The notes beneath the pieces are model-generated. The model was not told the origin of the DNA, made no database searches, and saw nothing but the letters and a program-made list of their open reading frames with translations. A program made the position numbers and the translations under genes. A stretch of DNA of 64,000 bases from Tetrastigma voinierianum (Eukaryota > Streptophyta > Magnoliopsida > Vitales > Vitaceae), in NCBI GenBank assembly GCA_016808115.1, contig JAEQBH010006850.1, positions 1-64,000 on the forward strand, read 5' to 3'. Position 1 is the stretch's first letter. Every line of letters starts with the position of its first letter. Below, one piece after another: positions 35,481 to 46,402 of this stretch.

Positions 35481-36170
35481 CCCGCGCCGTGGGCTTCGCA
35501 TGCCTTTCAAGCCGATCATGATGTAGTCAGTGGCAATGTACTCGAATGGGTCTCGACCCGAGGCAAAGGTGGCCTCAAGTGAGTAGCTGAGCTCACAACT
35601 GAGCAAATGTGGGTTCTGAGCTATGGCCTTGGCATGCCTGGCCGAGTGGCGATGTAGCCGAGCGGCAATGTAGCCTCGAGCTAGTCCGACCCGAGGCGTG
35701 GCCTCAGGTGCAGGATGAGCCTGCCACTGTGCACCTAAACCAGTGGCATGAATGAGTGGCAATGTAGCCTAAGCTGGAATCACCGAGGCAGCAGGCCTGC
35801 AGGCAGTAGATGAGCTCACAATGGTGCTGCTCCAGCCGAAAGTGGCGATGTAGCCGAGCGGCAATGTGTACCGAGCTGCATGACTTCCGAGGCATGGCCA
35901 GGCAGCAGTGATGAGCCAGCTCAATGGTGGCGTCTGCACCCGAGTGGCGATGTAGCCGCCGAAAGTGACAATGTAGCCCGAGCTGGCCGACCCCGAGGCG
36001 CACGTGGGGCCTCGTGCAAAAGGCAGATGAGCCTCCCTCTCGGCTACCGGTATGCCCACCAAAGTGGCGATGTAGCCGAGTGGCAATGTAGCCCGAAATG
36101 TCCGACTCCCGAGGCAAACAGAGCCCGTGCGCAGTAGACGGGGCCTCATAGATTGAGCAAATGGCAGGCC
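35481..36170 (-). repeat. Tat-2 tandem array I, period about 100-120 bp
   Basis: The landmark GTGGCGATGTAGCC with GGCAATGTAGCC recurs at 35646, 35842, 35944 and 36064, with partial copies at 35530 and 35756, interleaved with 'cgacccgaggc.tggcctc' and 'gatgagctcacaa'. On the element's strand it contains TACATTGCCACT, the core of Tat-1 array I. The internal order of modules is the same as in Tat-1. Confidence 0.85.
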
Positions 36171-36819
36171 CGCTTCTGCAATGGCTGCTGAGTCAATTGT
36201 TTGAGGAGCTCGTTTATGCGAACAAGGCAGCTCATAACGCGAGCCGACTCCATCACTGCACGTGCACGATTCCTAGGCCGCCTCGACCTATTTTCGCCCG
36301 TGGCCGACTGTTGAAACCGCAACCGTCACCAACCATTAAACTGGAGCTCGACTATGTAGAATCCATCGGGAAGCATTCGCCAAAACTGGGACACGGGAGA
36401 GCTTGGTCGGCAGCCATTGCTCGCGCCAGGGCTCGTTGATGAAGCAAGAGTTTGATATGCGTTGAAACGCTCGCGGTTGCTAGTTAATTTTCAATTTTTT
36501 GGAAAGAGGCTGTTTATCCTTTAATGATTTATGGAGAATTGAACGACATCGAACTTTTGAATACCGATCTTCTTATAAATAGCGCTTTCGCTGGCTTTTG
36601 AGGCTTGTTTCTTCGTATTTTTTGCTTTTCCCGATAAGCCACCGAACCGCGTGATGAGAAGAGCGTCGAGCGAGCGCTCTACGAGATTCTTCCTCGAAGA
36701 TTTGTGTGGGTAAGCGCCATCGCTCTTCCGCATTGGGAGTTGTGTTTTTCCCTAGTCTCCCTTTACGCTGAAGTCAGTGTTATTCCCCAGCTTCGTGCTG
36801 GGAACGTTGTCCGAGAGTG

Positions 36820-37000
36820 GTATGCATCTCGCGTTCCTCTCGCTTTTGTTCTTCTTCTTCCTCCTATTTTCTTTTCTCCCTATCTTCTTCCCCTTTTCTA
36901 TTTTTGTCTTTCTCCTTGTCCCTTTTCTTTTCTCCCCTATCTTCTTCCTCTCTTTTCTTCTTTCCTCCTTTTCCACCTTTCTGCATTTTTCTATTTATTT
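36820..37000 (-). repeat. Strand-asymmetric purine block after the Tat-2 integrase
   Basis: The plus strand is an almost pure C/T stretch (36835-36990). The minus strand is purine, matching Tat-1 22735-22980. The neighbouring 37030-37095 contains the conserved 'tttatttcaattgaa' box on the minus strand. The hydrophobic plus-strand frames (Phe/Leu/Ser-rich) are low-complexity by-products. Confidence 0.75.
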
Positions 37001-37244
37001 CCATCTCAACGAGGGAACTGGCCAGACTGATACCTCTCAAGATGTAATCAAGGATACCGCTGAATGTAATTCAATTGAAATAAAGAGAAACCTTATCTTT
37101 TATGTCTATATATTTTCTTATAGTGCCTTTTTCTATATCTTACATATATATAAACTGTTTGAGATGTCTAACCAAATAATCAATGAACGCTCCACTCGCC
37201 ACATAAGATCCGATAAGGCATTATTTAACTTTACAAACTGATGC

Positions 37245-38400
37245 TTACTGGTAAAAACGTTTAAGATGTTCCGCATTCCATGTATGCTGCAAGATTTTTC
37301 CTTCCTCTGTCTGGAGTTCATAATCGCCTCCGGTCCGACGACCGAGATATACAAGGACCTTCCCACAGCCTAGTTTCCTACGCACTTGATTTTTCCTCGA
37401 TGGCGTGTGAGTTTCTTTAAGACTATTAAGTCGCCCGCACGTAGCCTCCCGCCACTTTTTATTATAGTACCTTTTGTCGTTTTCCTTGCAATTCCTTCGC
37501 ACGCCTTTTGAAACCTCCGCTCGCGCCTTTCATCTAGGGAGTTCTAAGTTTAGGACGGCGCCTTGTCATTATGCTCCTAATGCTACAACTCGATCCCGGA
37601 GACTTTATTCCCACCTCCACATACGCCGTCGAAGGCCAGGCGAACGAGTTTCCTGAGTTACCGACTTCCCCTTGTGTCATCCTCGCAGCCCATAGTACCT
37701 TCCGGGAGGTATTCTACCACTTTACAATTTCCCAACTTGGCCTTCACAGCTTTAAGGGTTCGATATGACTGCTCAACACTGTGTTTGACTTGATAGTGGC
37801 AATTTAACTAGTCTCACAAAACCCCAATCTGGTTGTCGAATCGCCCGCGGTTTGATACACTCAGTGGCCCTGGGATGCCAAAACCAGATATGACGGCTGT
37901 ACCTACACGAAATCAGGTATCTTTGTTTTGTACCAGGGCTAGAGGCTCCTGCTTCACCCACTTGCAAAGACCAACACGACGATTATGAATTTGCAATCGA
38001 CTCACCACCGGTTGTGGGTCCCACATGTCCAAACCCCATTGTTGGAAAGGCCAGGGGCTTGTGATTGACGTTAAGGGTTTTGACGGGAGGCGCGAGATCT
38101 CGCGTGCTCCCGCGTATTCTCGCATTTCTCTTGACCAGGCCTCCACATCCGAGTATGGTCGGGCCAGATCCCCGCCAAGACTTTTCCTGCTAATGCCCGA
38201 GCTCCGATATGATTCCCCGCATATGACCCCCCATGCCCAACTCCTCTCAAGACGCATCTGTATCCCTTCCCGCAAGAATGTATTTAAGGAAAGGGTGAAA
38301 ATCCTCGCCGTAGAGGCTTTATGATTAAAGGGAACTGCCGACCTCGCCTTATTTCGCCGCCGTCATCTGCAGGCTTCCGTCTATTATATAACTCCAAATG
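37245..38400 (-). pseudogene. Tat-2 integrase, broken
   Basis: 38100-37800 gives 'SITSPWPFQQWGLDMW' (start of the core with its first Asp) and then 'KWVKQEPLAL' and 'NLAW'-type fragments. 37502-37245 is open and gives 'RYYNKKWREATC', 'RRKLGCGKVLVYLG', 'DYELQTEEGKILQHTWNAEH' and 'LKRFYQ' before a stop. These are the core entrance and the C-terminal barrel of a Tat integrase. The HHCC finger is not clearly visible. Confidence 0.87.
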
Positions 38401-38659
38401 GGGAATCCATCCACTTCGGCACGGACTCTAACGGAGACCACCATGCTATAAGGATCGAAGGGGTTCCGCCAAGTATTCACAGCGCCGACCGAGGTCTTCC
38501 CAGAGGTCAGGCCAACTTTGCCAAGGCGCCCGCTTGGGAACGCCTGGACATGTTTTGACCTGAACCGAACACAAATTTTTCACAAATCAAGGACCTTTGG
38601 AGGCATAAGATCATCCCTTTCAGCTTTGGGCCTCGTAGGTGTCTTCTATTTGTCTGACC

Positions 38660-39560
38660 ACCAATTGGGAGTCACTGTAAACCTCTAGCTGATCGACCTA
38701 TAATGAATGGGGCAGCTCAGGCCCGCTACATACCCATGCTCCTAGCCAGCATGTACAAATCCAAATCTGAGTGCGAGATTCAATGTCTATCCTTCCAAAA
38801 AAGTGAGAGTTAGAACGACCTTCTCCGTCTCATGATTTGAGGCTCCATCTACGAGAGTTTCCAAATCGGGAGGCCAGCCCTTTCGTGAGTGGTCTCAGAG
38901 CAAGTCTGGTCGAGTGAATCCATGACTAAAGCCTACTAGATCCTGTCCTTTATGGCAGTTTTCGAAGGCTTGTACCTGATGCCGAACTCGCTTTTACAGT
39001 AGGGCCTCTATGGCCCACTTCATCGCCCTTCCAGGCTTCGGGGTTTGTGCAATACTGCTTCACCACATTCTCGTCTGGATTTATATGGTACGAAATCCGA
39101 AATTAGACGAAGCCTGAAACAGGTTACCAAAGGTCTGATAATTTCTCCATCCTCTGGCACCTCTCCTCCGCTCTCATCTCGCAGCCCTTGCCAATAGTAA
39201 ATCCGGTGTCAGACTGCTCCTGCTCCCGACGAGCAACGTTCTGCTAGTCAGAAGTCCGATACGCTAAGTATAGTGCAGTGTGCAGAGTTCCCTTCACCAC
39301 TTACTGTAATGGTGGAGAACTCGTGTGTGCATGTTTTACGTTGTAAACGTTTTCACACCTCTCGTCCCATTGGAAGGCCTTCAGACTTTGAAGAAGTTAC
39401 CGGCACTTGTCACTTGCCTCGATACAAACCGCTCTTAAAGCCGCGATCCTTCCTATCACGCCGGACCTCCTTTTTATTCCTCGATGAGATGGCATAGCGA
39501 GTGCACGCCTTTATTTTGTCCCGATTTGGCCTCACTTCGTGGTTGACATTATGAAGCCTT
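38660..39560 (-). pseudogene. Tat-2 RNase H pair, broken
   Basis: Around 39020-38930 the minus strand shows a degraded 'KWA.E...EFGIRYKPSKTAIK' block, the end of the first RNase H. Around 38860-38800 it shows 'LPIWKLS.DGASN', the beginning of the second. Both are the same landmarks as in Tat-1 but with more indels. The connection to RT (39560-39240) is present only as scraps. Confidence 0.65.
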
Positions 39561-40080
39561 AAATTTCCTTACTGACACGCCGAAGGCACATTTGTATGGG
39601 TTCGCCATGTTGTAATTCTTAGATCCTGTTTCCGAGAGATGAGCGATGTGGAGATTAGCCGCTGTGGATTTTACCAGCATGTCGTCTACGTATACCTCCA
39701 TAGTCGCTACTTATCCGCTCTCTCGAACATTCGGTTTACTAACCTCCGTAGGCTGCTCCCGCTCTTGAAACCGGCAATGGCATCACACAACAAGCCCCCG
39801 AAATGATGAAAGAGGTCTTTTCGGGTCGTCCGGTCCATGCCGATCCGATTGCAAATAAATGCATCCATAAAATCGAGAGTTCGTGTCCCATGTGTTCACA
39901 CGAGGCCTAATTCTGGCAAGGAAGTCGCCTTCTGTGTACGCTTTACAGGTGTAAGTGAAATCGATACGTAGTCGCCACTTGCCATTTGCTTTTTGATTTA
40001 GTATAAATAGCAGCCAAACCACTGATATTCTACTTCTAATCGCTTCCCGCTGGTTAAGCTTGTCAATCTCCTCGATGGCC
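39560..40080 (-). pseudogene. Tat-2 reverse transcriptase, broken
   Basis: 40022-39783 is open and gives 'NQKANGKWRLRIDFT', a 'FLARI' block and 'DRHGPDDPKRPLSS', covering RT motifs 1 to 3. 39720-39600 gives the catalytic 'MEVYVDDMLVKS' and the following 'NLHIAHLS'. The YVDD loop is intact. The stretch 'VMPFGLKNAGATYQ' between them is only partly readable, and frames change repeatedly. Confidence 0.83.
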
Positions 40081-40329
40081 GCCTTCCGCGCGTGAAGCCC
40101 CGCGCTTTTGTTCGACCGGTAGCTTAAAGGACCTGGACAGGTTCAATCTATGAGTGATTACCAGAGGGCCGATTCCTCCCATGTTCGCCGCTCCACAAAA
40201 ACGCCTCTATTCGTTTCTTAAAATCGGTGAGGAGACTTTCGAGGTCTTCCGTCACTTGGAGCCGATGGGAAGGAAAATCTCGGCCGTCACCTAGCACACC
40301 AAGGCTTCTAGTTCCTCCGAGGGCTCAGC

Positions 40330-40351
40330 CTGTAAAAAAAAAAAAAAAAAG
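40330..40351. repeat. Poly(A) run
   Basis: About eighteen A in a row on the plus strand lie within the Tat-2 protease-RT interval. Such a run can cause length errors in sequencing. Confidence 0.9.
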
Positions 40352-40399
40352 TGTGAGCACCTCGTCACGCATTTCAAGCTCGCTGCCACTCACGTTGTC

Positions 40400-40960
40400 A
40401 CGCCTTTTGTTTCATGAGGTCAGTAGCATTCCGCCACCCGCGATCTCCACCATCCCCACCTATGGGCGGTCGAATTTGATCATCATAAGATATGCCGAGA
40501 TGGCTTTTATGGCATTGGAGAGGGTCTACCTAGCAACATGTTATGTCGACTCCGGGCCTACAATAAGGAACCTGGCTGTGGTCGCCGTCAAGTGGTTTCG
40601 GCCATACAGGTGAGCACCACTGAATTTGAGTCTATAACTAATACCTTTTCTCTCCCGAAACCCCCGTTGTATGTGTGTTGACTGGTTCTAGCTCTTTCTC
40701 CCACGCCCATTTTGTCAAAGGCTACCGCTAAGATGATGTCACCGAACTCCCATTATCAATCAAACCCGATGAAACCGCCGTGGTCGCCACAATGCACTAC
40801 CAACGGTCGTCATGGGGGTACTGGCATCCCTCCAGGTCTGAGTCAGGAAATGTGATGGTAGTGTCGAGTCACGGCTGTTTCGTTACTGCTTGTATTTCCC
40901 CGCTTTCGCTGACCGATGTTACGCAGTGGTACTTCCGAGCCGACCAGATTCTCCTCCCTG
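40400..40960 (-). pseudogene. Tat-2 protease region, broken
   Basis: On the minus strand near 40560-40460 a degraded 'NMLLGRPSLNAIKAI' and 'MMIKF' block is readable, which follows the protease core in Tat polyproteins. The catalytic Asp motif is not identified. The position between gag and RT supports the call. Confidence 0.55.
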
Positions 40961-42450
40961 CGCGAAATCCCAAGATCACGCGGATTTCTCCAAGGTTGTC
41001 AGGCCGAGCCTCCGCTTGCCGAGGAGGCCGTTGCTGAGTCGGAGCCTAGCTCCGACTCGGGCCCGACTTTGGGCCCCGATCTCCGGGCTTGATCTCCGGG
41101 CTTGATTCCTCGGAGATATGAAACCGAGGTATCCGGCTTGTATTAAGTATTCTATTTCTCTTGAAGTCAGAGGCAGCTTGTCCGTACGATGCCCATAATC
41201 CCTATGGAACTGCAATATTTGGTAAGGTCCTCGGTGGGGTCCGATTATCTCGAGTTGGCCATCTCTCAGAACCGCCGCTTTCGCATTTCATGCGTGACTC
41301 GCGATTAATCGCGTTAGGGCGTGAGCGCCGAGGCGAGTACCGCTGCCGCCCTTCGTGTAATGTGGAGGCCCCAGCGGGGTTCCCGAGATTCCCCCGCCTT
41401 TGTGGGATCGCTCTCTCGCTTCTTGCTTGGGGATTTTCCCGTCATCTTGTCTTTAGGGCTTCGCCCGCCGCTTGTCCGTCAGGTTTTCTCTTTACTTCGG
41501 TGGAAGAACTCTCTCGATATGAGAGCCTCCTCACCGTTTATATTTCTCCGCTGGCGAGTACTCGACCATGCTCGCTTGGGGGTTCTTCGAGATGGAAACA
41601 TTTAGATCCATCGCACCCCTAATCCCGCAAATTTGAATGCCGTGGATGGCGAATTTTTCATCTGCATGCCTATCTTCGTATCTTAATACACAATCTTTGC
41701 ACGTATGACTTAAGGCGCTCTTCCTACGAAGCCCCGCCAAGGTCAAGATGGTAATCCTGCTTTCCCGTACGCCCCGGTTCGATGAAGTGGGAGACGAACG
41801 CAATGGATAAATCTCAATGAAGAAACTAAGAAGGGGGAATTTATTAAAACTGTGCCAAGGTCGGGTCACAGGCGGGGCGAAGCCCGCACCGTACAGTATT
41901 CATACCCATGCAACCCATTTGATTCTTGTAAGTATTGAGATGGTCGACTTAATTCGCTCCATCGAAGTTTCCACTGCGGGCATTCTCGACTTTACGGGAG
42001 CCGATAGCGTAATTAATTTCGACCGCGGAAGGGTGATTCAGTCCTGTACCAAAAGTATCCATGTCCCACGTCCCTTAACCACTTCACTGGGCCGAGCCCC
42101 AAGAAGACTCTAAACCTCCCGCCTCCCATGATTGCTCTTCCGCCTGTGGGATGGTGTGTTCTTCGTTCCTCGCACGCCCTCCCGCATTTACTCGCTTCTT
42201 CCTCCTCCCTCTCGCTGGGCTAATTGTGGTCCGTGTTCTCCGCCAGACTGACTCTTCGCCACCGAGGAGCGCCGTGACTGTGTCGTCCTTCGTGGGAGAG
42301 AACGTTATGACCTTCCTGGGTCTGTCGTGCCTCCCGTGGATGTTGTAACTGTCTGGTAAGTTGCTCCAATTCTTCTATCAGGCGTTGATTGACGAGACGA
42401 AGTGCTTCCACTTCATTTGTATCGTACTCAGACAGTCGCATCGTCCCGGG
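40961..42450 (-). pseudogene. Tat-2 gag, broken
   Basis: 42441-42220 is open and gives 'EVEALRLVNQRLIEELEQL' followed by a Gln/Arg-rich stretch, the typical N-terminal helix of Tat gag. 41215-40976 gives 'FHRDYGHRTDK' and 'REIEYLIQAGYL', the C-terminal CX2H-type block before protease. In between only pieces are readable (for example 'AEKY' near 41535). The two ends define the extent. Confidence 0.75.
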
Positions 42451-42572
42451 GAGGTCTCCGCTATCCGTATTGCCTGCGGATCCCGTGATCCTACGGATTG
42501 GCGCTTGTTCTCGCTTGTGTCTTCGGTGCTGATACCATCAAGAATCGAAATCGCTATATTTGTAAAGGAACT

Positions 42573-42595
42573 GCCATTCTACGCACGGCGCCAAC
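42573..42595 (-). other. Tat-2 primer-binding site (Asp-tRNA type)
   Basis: The minus strand beside the 5' LTR reads TTGGCGCCGTGCGTAGAA, close to the Tat consensus TTGGCGCCGTCTGTGGGA, and is placed like the Tat-1 site. Confidence 0.75.
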
Positions 42596-43303
42596 TCGAC
42601 GCCTTTTTTTCAATCTAATCAATGAGATAAGATGGTCACTGGCCGACCTAGATTGTTTGTGGGCCGGGATGCAGCGTCCGGATCAGCCCTGGGTCGAGGC
42701 GCATCGTATGGATGTCGCATCAGATCCTGTGCCCCACTAACACTCCTCCGCAAGAACAAACAAGGGGGTCGGCGAGGTCGTGCCCGTGGCCGCCCGATGC
42801 CTGGCAAGTCGCCTTCTTTTCGGTAGAAAAGATAGGTGTCTAGAGGGCTAGCATGCTAGAATTGGCATATGTTTTTGCGTACCTTCTACCGATGGGGTGG
42901 CTTCAGATTATAATGCTAGATGTTCAACCGGGCCATAAGTATTGTGAGTCTTCCCATCATGGATATTTCTTATTATAGTCCATACCCTTATTTGGCACAG
43001 GATATGGAAAAGCAGCTTACTTGTGATGGTCTTCTTTCTCATCGGAATGTCCAACCTGGCGATATATTATTCCCTTCTTCCTTCTTGGTGGGATTTGGTT
43101 ACGGCAAATATCGTTAATGAATACTATTTTCCTATTGAAAGAATTTGGGACGATTAAGGAATGATCCTTCCACTATCCAGATCGTGTACTGGCCTCAAGC
43201 AGCCGGACCGCTTGGGCTGATATGGAGGCCCGGGCGCAGCTCGGGTGCAGCAGGCGGTGGGCTCTACGAGCGGGCCTCATGAGCCCATTTTTTAAACCCA
43301 TCG
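42596..43303 (-). repeat. Tat-2 5' LTR
   Basis: This is the mate of 29962-30674. Its outer end (CGATGGGTTTAAA on the minus strand) directly abuts the broken PGG exon, and its inner end (AAAAAAAGGCGTCGA) abuts the primer site. Confidence 0.85.
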
Positions 43304-43688
43304 TGACACAAAGAGTGGTAGGTTAAACCTACAAAGACTGAGAGGCAAGTTTCACAAAATCTTAAACTGGTACTGGAGGTGAGGAGCGGAAAACATGAGT
43401 AAAGATGGGAAAAGAAGGTTAAAGATAAGTAGTGATGAAATTGCGAACAATCTAAAGCCAAATGGTGTTGGAAAGGGTGTTGTCTTAATGACCTCACCTG
43501 GTACAGTGGTTGAAGATGCAAGGGCTACAAGCTGCTACTAGAGCGCAACGAGCGAACAGAATCGCTGCTCAGCTTTTGGTTTTGCTTTTGTCTAGGAGTT
43601 TTTCAAGTATGTTTCAGAAGATCTCATCAAAACCTTCATCATTTTTACGAAAACTGAACTCCTCGGCATGGACTTCATTACTACTGTA
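43304..43688 (-). pseudogene. ANK-PGG last coding exon, first half: PGG domain start
   Basis: The acceptor 'tttgttttccag' leads to 'YSSNEVHAEEFSFRKNDEGF' and then a stop. In other frames follow 'ALASSTTVPGEV', 'PTPFGF', 'FAISSLLIFNLLFPSLLMF' and 'LSVFVGLT'. This is the PGG signature with the first membrane helices. The coding sequence then runs straight into the outer end of the Tat-2 5' LTR, in the middle of the membrane domain. Confidence 0.85.
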
Positions 43689-43761
43689 CTGGAAAACAAA
43701 TCTAGAAGTAAATAAACCTAGCTGTGATTTAACTTTAGAATTATATAAGACATATATATAC

Positions 43762-44072
43762 CTCGTACCAACTTCCACCGCACTGTAATAGGCTGCAGGC
43801 ATGAGGCAGCTCTCATACTCAGTAGCAATGCAGCTAAATGTAAAGCCGTATTGAACTTGCAATCAACAACATTAAATACAAAATCTCTTTCAACAATATG
43901 ATTTGCAGCCATACATCAATATACATGAAATTGTTGGTTTTCCACTGCCATCAGCGCTATGCAATTCTCTTGCTGTCTCTATCAAGATTTGTCATAGGCA
44001 AAGTCTCCAAGATGATCTTCTCATTTCCTGGACACCATTTACCCTTAGCTGCAAGTAATATTGCGGCCTCAG
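43762..44072 (-). pseudogene. ANK-PGG exon 6: C-terminal ankyrin repeats
   Basis: The acceptor 'ttttcacccttagcag' precedes 'EAAILLAAK'. The exon goes on with 'IILETLPMTNLDRDSKRIAL', 'MAVENQQFHVY', 'HIVERDFVFNVVDCKFN' and 'TALHLAAL', all family landmarks in order. It ends before GTATAT. Frame changes after 'LDRDS', 'HVY' and 'LHLAA' disable it. Confidence 0.85.
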
Positions 44073-44235
44073 CTGCTAAGGGTGAAAACAAACTCATTTT
44101 TCACGTGCCAGAGAAATGACCAATTCATGGGCCAACAATCTGATGGTAATGTTGGAAATTTTGAAGCATTTCAGCTGCAATTAATCTTAGCTATACATAA
44201 TTTTAGTCAGAAAAGTGGTTAGAAATATTCCACAT

Positions 44236-45521
44236 CACTACAAGAAAAAAAAGTATAAAATAATCAATAGGGGATTCAAATTGGAGTCTGGTTAGAAATA
44301 TTTCACATTACTACAAGCTCTAATACCATATTAAACTGTCAACTCAAGTTTGTAAGATTTTGATTTAATATGAATATAAAGTCTTTTAACATTTGTGAAA
44401 AATATGGTTGATTAACTCATAAATTATCTAAAATTATAATAATAAATCACTTTATTATAAAATTATCAAACAAAATATATTAAAATATCATTCTATAATT
44501 TATTTGGAAAGATTTTAGAAATTTTTAACTATTTATAAATATTACAACTTAAAAATTAACTTCTAAAGAATCAACCAATCAACCAAGTAAATAACTTTAT
44601 TTCTAAATTATCTAAACAGCATATTAAAATAGGCTTCTCTATAATTACTTATGTAGAAATTAATTATAAGATTATTATTTCAAAATATAATAAATCACTT
44701 TATTCCAAAATTATAGGAATAAAATATATTAAAATAATATTCTCTATAATTTATTTAGAAAGAGTTTTTAGAAATTTTCAAGTACTTATAAATATGACAA
44801 TCTAAAAATTTTATTTCTAAAACCATTGAACAATTAAAGAAGGAATAATATTATTATTTAAAGAAAAAATATAATAAATCACTTTATTCCAAAACTATAT
44901 TAAAATATTATTCTCACAATATTAAGATATACATTATTTTATTATACATAAAAATTCCCACTTTATTTTTTAGATAAAAATGTACAGTATTAAATTTATT
45001 TATTGGAGATATCAAAGAAATATTTTTTGTATTATTTTTTTTGTGATTATACTTTATAAAAAGAAAAACTTTCATGGGTTTATGGATGCAAGAAAAGATG
45101 GAAGAAGATGATGGTTCGGGTTATGTAATAAAAATTTTATATTAATATAATATGCAAAAACAATAAGCTTTTTATATACTATTCCTAATTAGTATAGATA
45201 ATAAAATGACTATTGAGCTATAAAATTTAAAATTACACAAATCTAAAATAAAAAAAATATTTTTTTCAATAAGGTGACACTTTAAAAAAAAATGACACCA
45301 TAATATAAACTTAGCAACATCTAGCTACTCCAACACAATTTTTATTTTTAATTTCATATGGTATCACTTTTCATAGCAAGACAATGTAAATCTAACACTA
45401 GCATTCCCAATTGAATATTTTTATATGATATGTCACCTTTATGAAATTTAAGTCATAAGGTATCATTAATTTAAAAATTATACCAAAATTAATGACACCA
45501 TAAATTGTTTTTGTAGTAGTG
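44236..45521. mobile_element. Small CACTA-type DNA transposon (non-autonomous)
   Basis: The left end reads CACTACAAGAAAAAA and the right end, inverted, reads CACTACTACAAAAACA. A three-base CAT flanks both sides (44233-44235 and 45522-45524). CACTA termini with 3-bp duplications define the En/Spm superfamily. The 1286-base interior is AT-rich and has no transposase frame, so it would depend on a transposase from elsewhere. It lies in the intron between ANK-PGG exons 5 and 6. A second 'attactacaag' at 44310 may hint at a composite. Confidence 0.7.
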
Positions 45522-45561
45522 CATGTTTGTTTGTAAGAAACAAAGTTGATATAGATGTTAC

Positions 45562-45669
45562 CTTGGCCTCTTCTGAAGAATCCATATGCTGAGAGACGAG
45601 ATGAGCTTGTTCCAGTTCATTGCAGTAGATTCATGATTTTTAGCATGATCAACTAGTTTGTTTCATGAT
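45562..45669 (-). pseudogene. ANK-PGG exon 5: 'IMNEL' linker helix
   Basis: After the acceptor 'tgatctcttcag' the exon reads 'IM' and, with a one-base shift, 'LVDHAKNHEST'. It ends in a Ser/Glu-rich stretch 'MDSSEEAK' before GTAACA. The '..IMNELV.HAKMYEY' segment is a known family linker. The exact boundaries are inferred from splice consensus only. Confidence 0.6.
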
Positions 45670-46041
45670 CTGAAGAGATCAATTATGCTTCTTTATCCCT
45701 TTTAGGTTCCTTTTGTCTTACTTTGGTCCTTATATTATGGCCAAAGGAAAAACATACTTAGAACTGCATAGTTTTGGAAATTACTACAAAGAAATTTTTT
45801 GAGATGATGGTAATATTATGCTTTTACAGCCATACCCAGGGTTGATGAGGTACAATCAATAGTATCTTGATGCAATAAGCTTGATGAAACTCAAACATCT
45901 GCTGTGTCCTTTAGTAGCCTCATTGCTTGAATGGTGACTCATGCAAGGCTGTGGAAAATAGTGTCTTGTCCTTTAAGAAATTATTATAAGCTTATCTCAA
46001 GAAGACATCCTACACATGCAGGTCATGATGCTCATTAGTAC

Positions 46042-46110
46042 CTTGTCCTTCTTCAAGATTTTCTGCATCCAACTGTTTGGTTGATTTTTGTCTACTTTTA
46101 CCACTAGAAA
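46042..46110 (-). pseudogene. ANK-PGG exon 4: short linker exon
   Basis: A 69-base exon lies between the acceptor 'catttgtttcag' and a GTACTA donor. It codes for a hydrophilic stretch including 'SGKSRQKSTKQLDAENL'. Similar charged linkers occur at this point in relatives. It has no internal stop in that frame. Confidence 0.55.
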
Positions 46111-46268
46111 CTGAAACAAATGTCGTAAAACGAATAGCGATGATTTCTATATAGTACAACAAATTAATAAATCAGTAAATACGATGCCATTTATGTATAT
46201 GCAATCACAACTGCAAAAAGCTTTTTTTTTCTTTTCTTTTCTTTTAAATGATTAGTCCAAACACTCAC

Positions 46269-46402
46269 CTAGAAACTTGATCAACTTCAATAGCACTTGA
46301 AAGAAGTTGTTACATGTTTGATAATAATTTTTGGATCGCAGAGGTTCCCAAGCTTCGTTTTCACTTTGCAAGTCTCTGATATGAGCTCTTCAACATGTAT
46401 AC
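46269..46402 (-). pseudogene. ANK-PGG exon 3: linker
   Basis: The exon starts after an AAAAG acceptor and ends before GTGAGT. It reads 'IHVEELISET' and then, in a shifted frame, 'KNYYQTCNNFFQVLLKLIKF'. The 'NY.TC..FF.VLWK..KV' pattern is a conserved linker segment of the family. It holds one frameshift. Confidence 0.78.

Larger units (their letters stand above)
29962..43303 (-). mobile_element. Tat-2: complete Tat-lineage Ty3/gypsy element inside the ANK-PGG exon
   Basis: Direct LTRs at 29962-30674 (3') and 42596-43303 (5') enclose minus-strand gag, protease, RT, two RNase H domains and integrase, then a purine block, two tandem arrays and a plus-strand (antisense) extra ORF. It is about 13.3 kb. 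The two halves of one PGG exon lie at its outer ends. The exact junctions and target duplication are not resolved to the base; the 5' side has GTGTCA and the 3' side ATCATCGG. The coding region is decayed. Confidence 0.88.

Noticed and set aside
33942..36150. Long minus-strand frames of 120-180 codons in Tat-2
   Set aside because: These are tandem-array translations with the same His/Ser-rich words recurring. They shift between frames with every indel in the array.
23390..36170. CRISPR-like arrays
   Set aside because: The units are 55-134 bases, diverged throughout, with no identical short repeat and unique spacer pattern. The context is retrotransposon 3' regions in plant DNA.
36777..37241. 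Hydrophobic plus-strand frame that looks like a membrane protein
   Set aside because: It is produced by a pyrimidine-only stretch (the complement of the purine block), which forces Phe/Leu/Ser codons.
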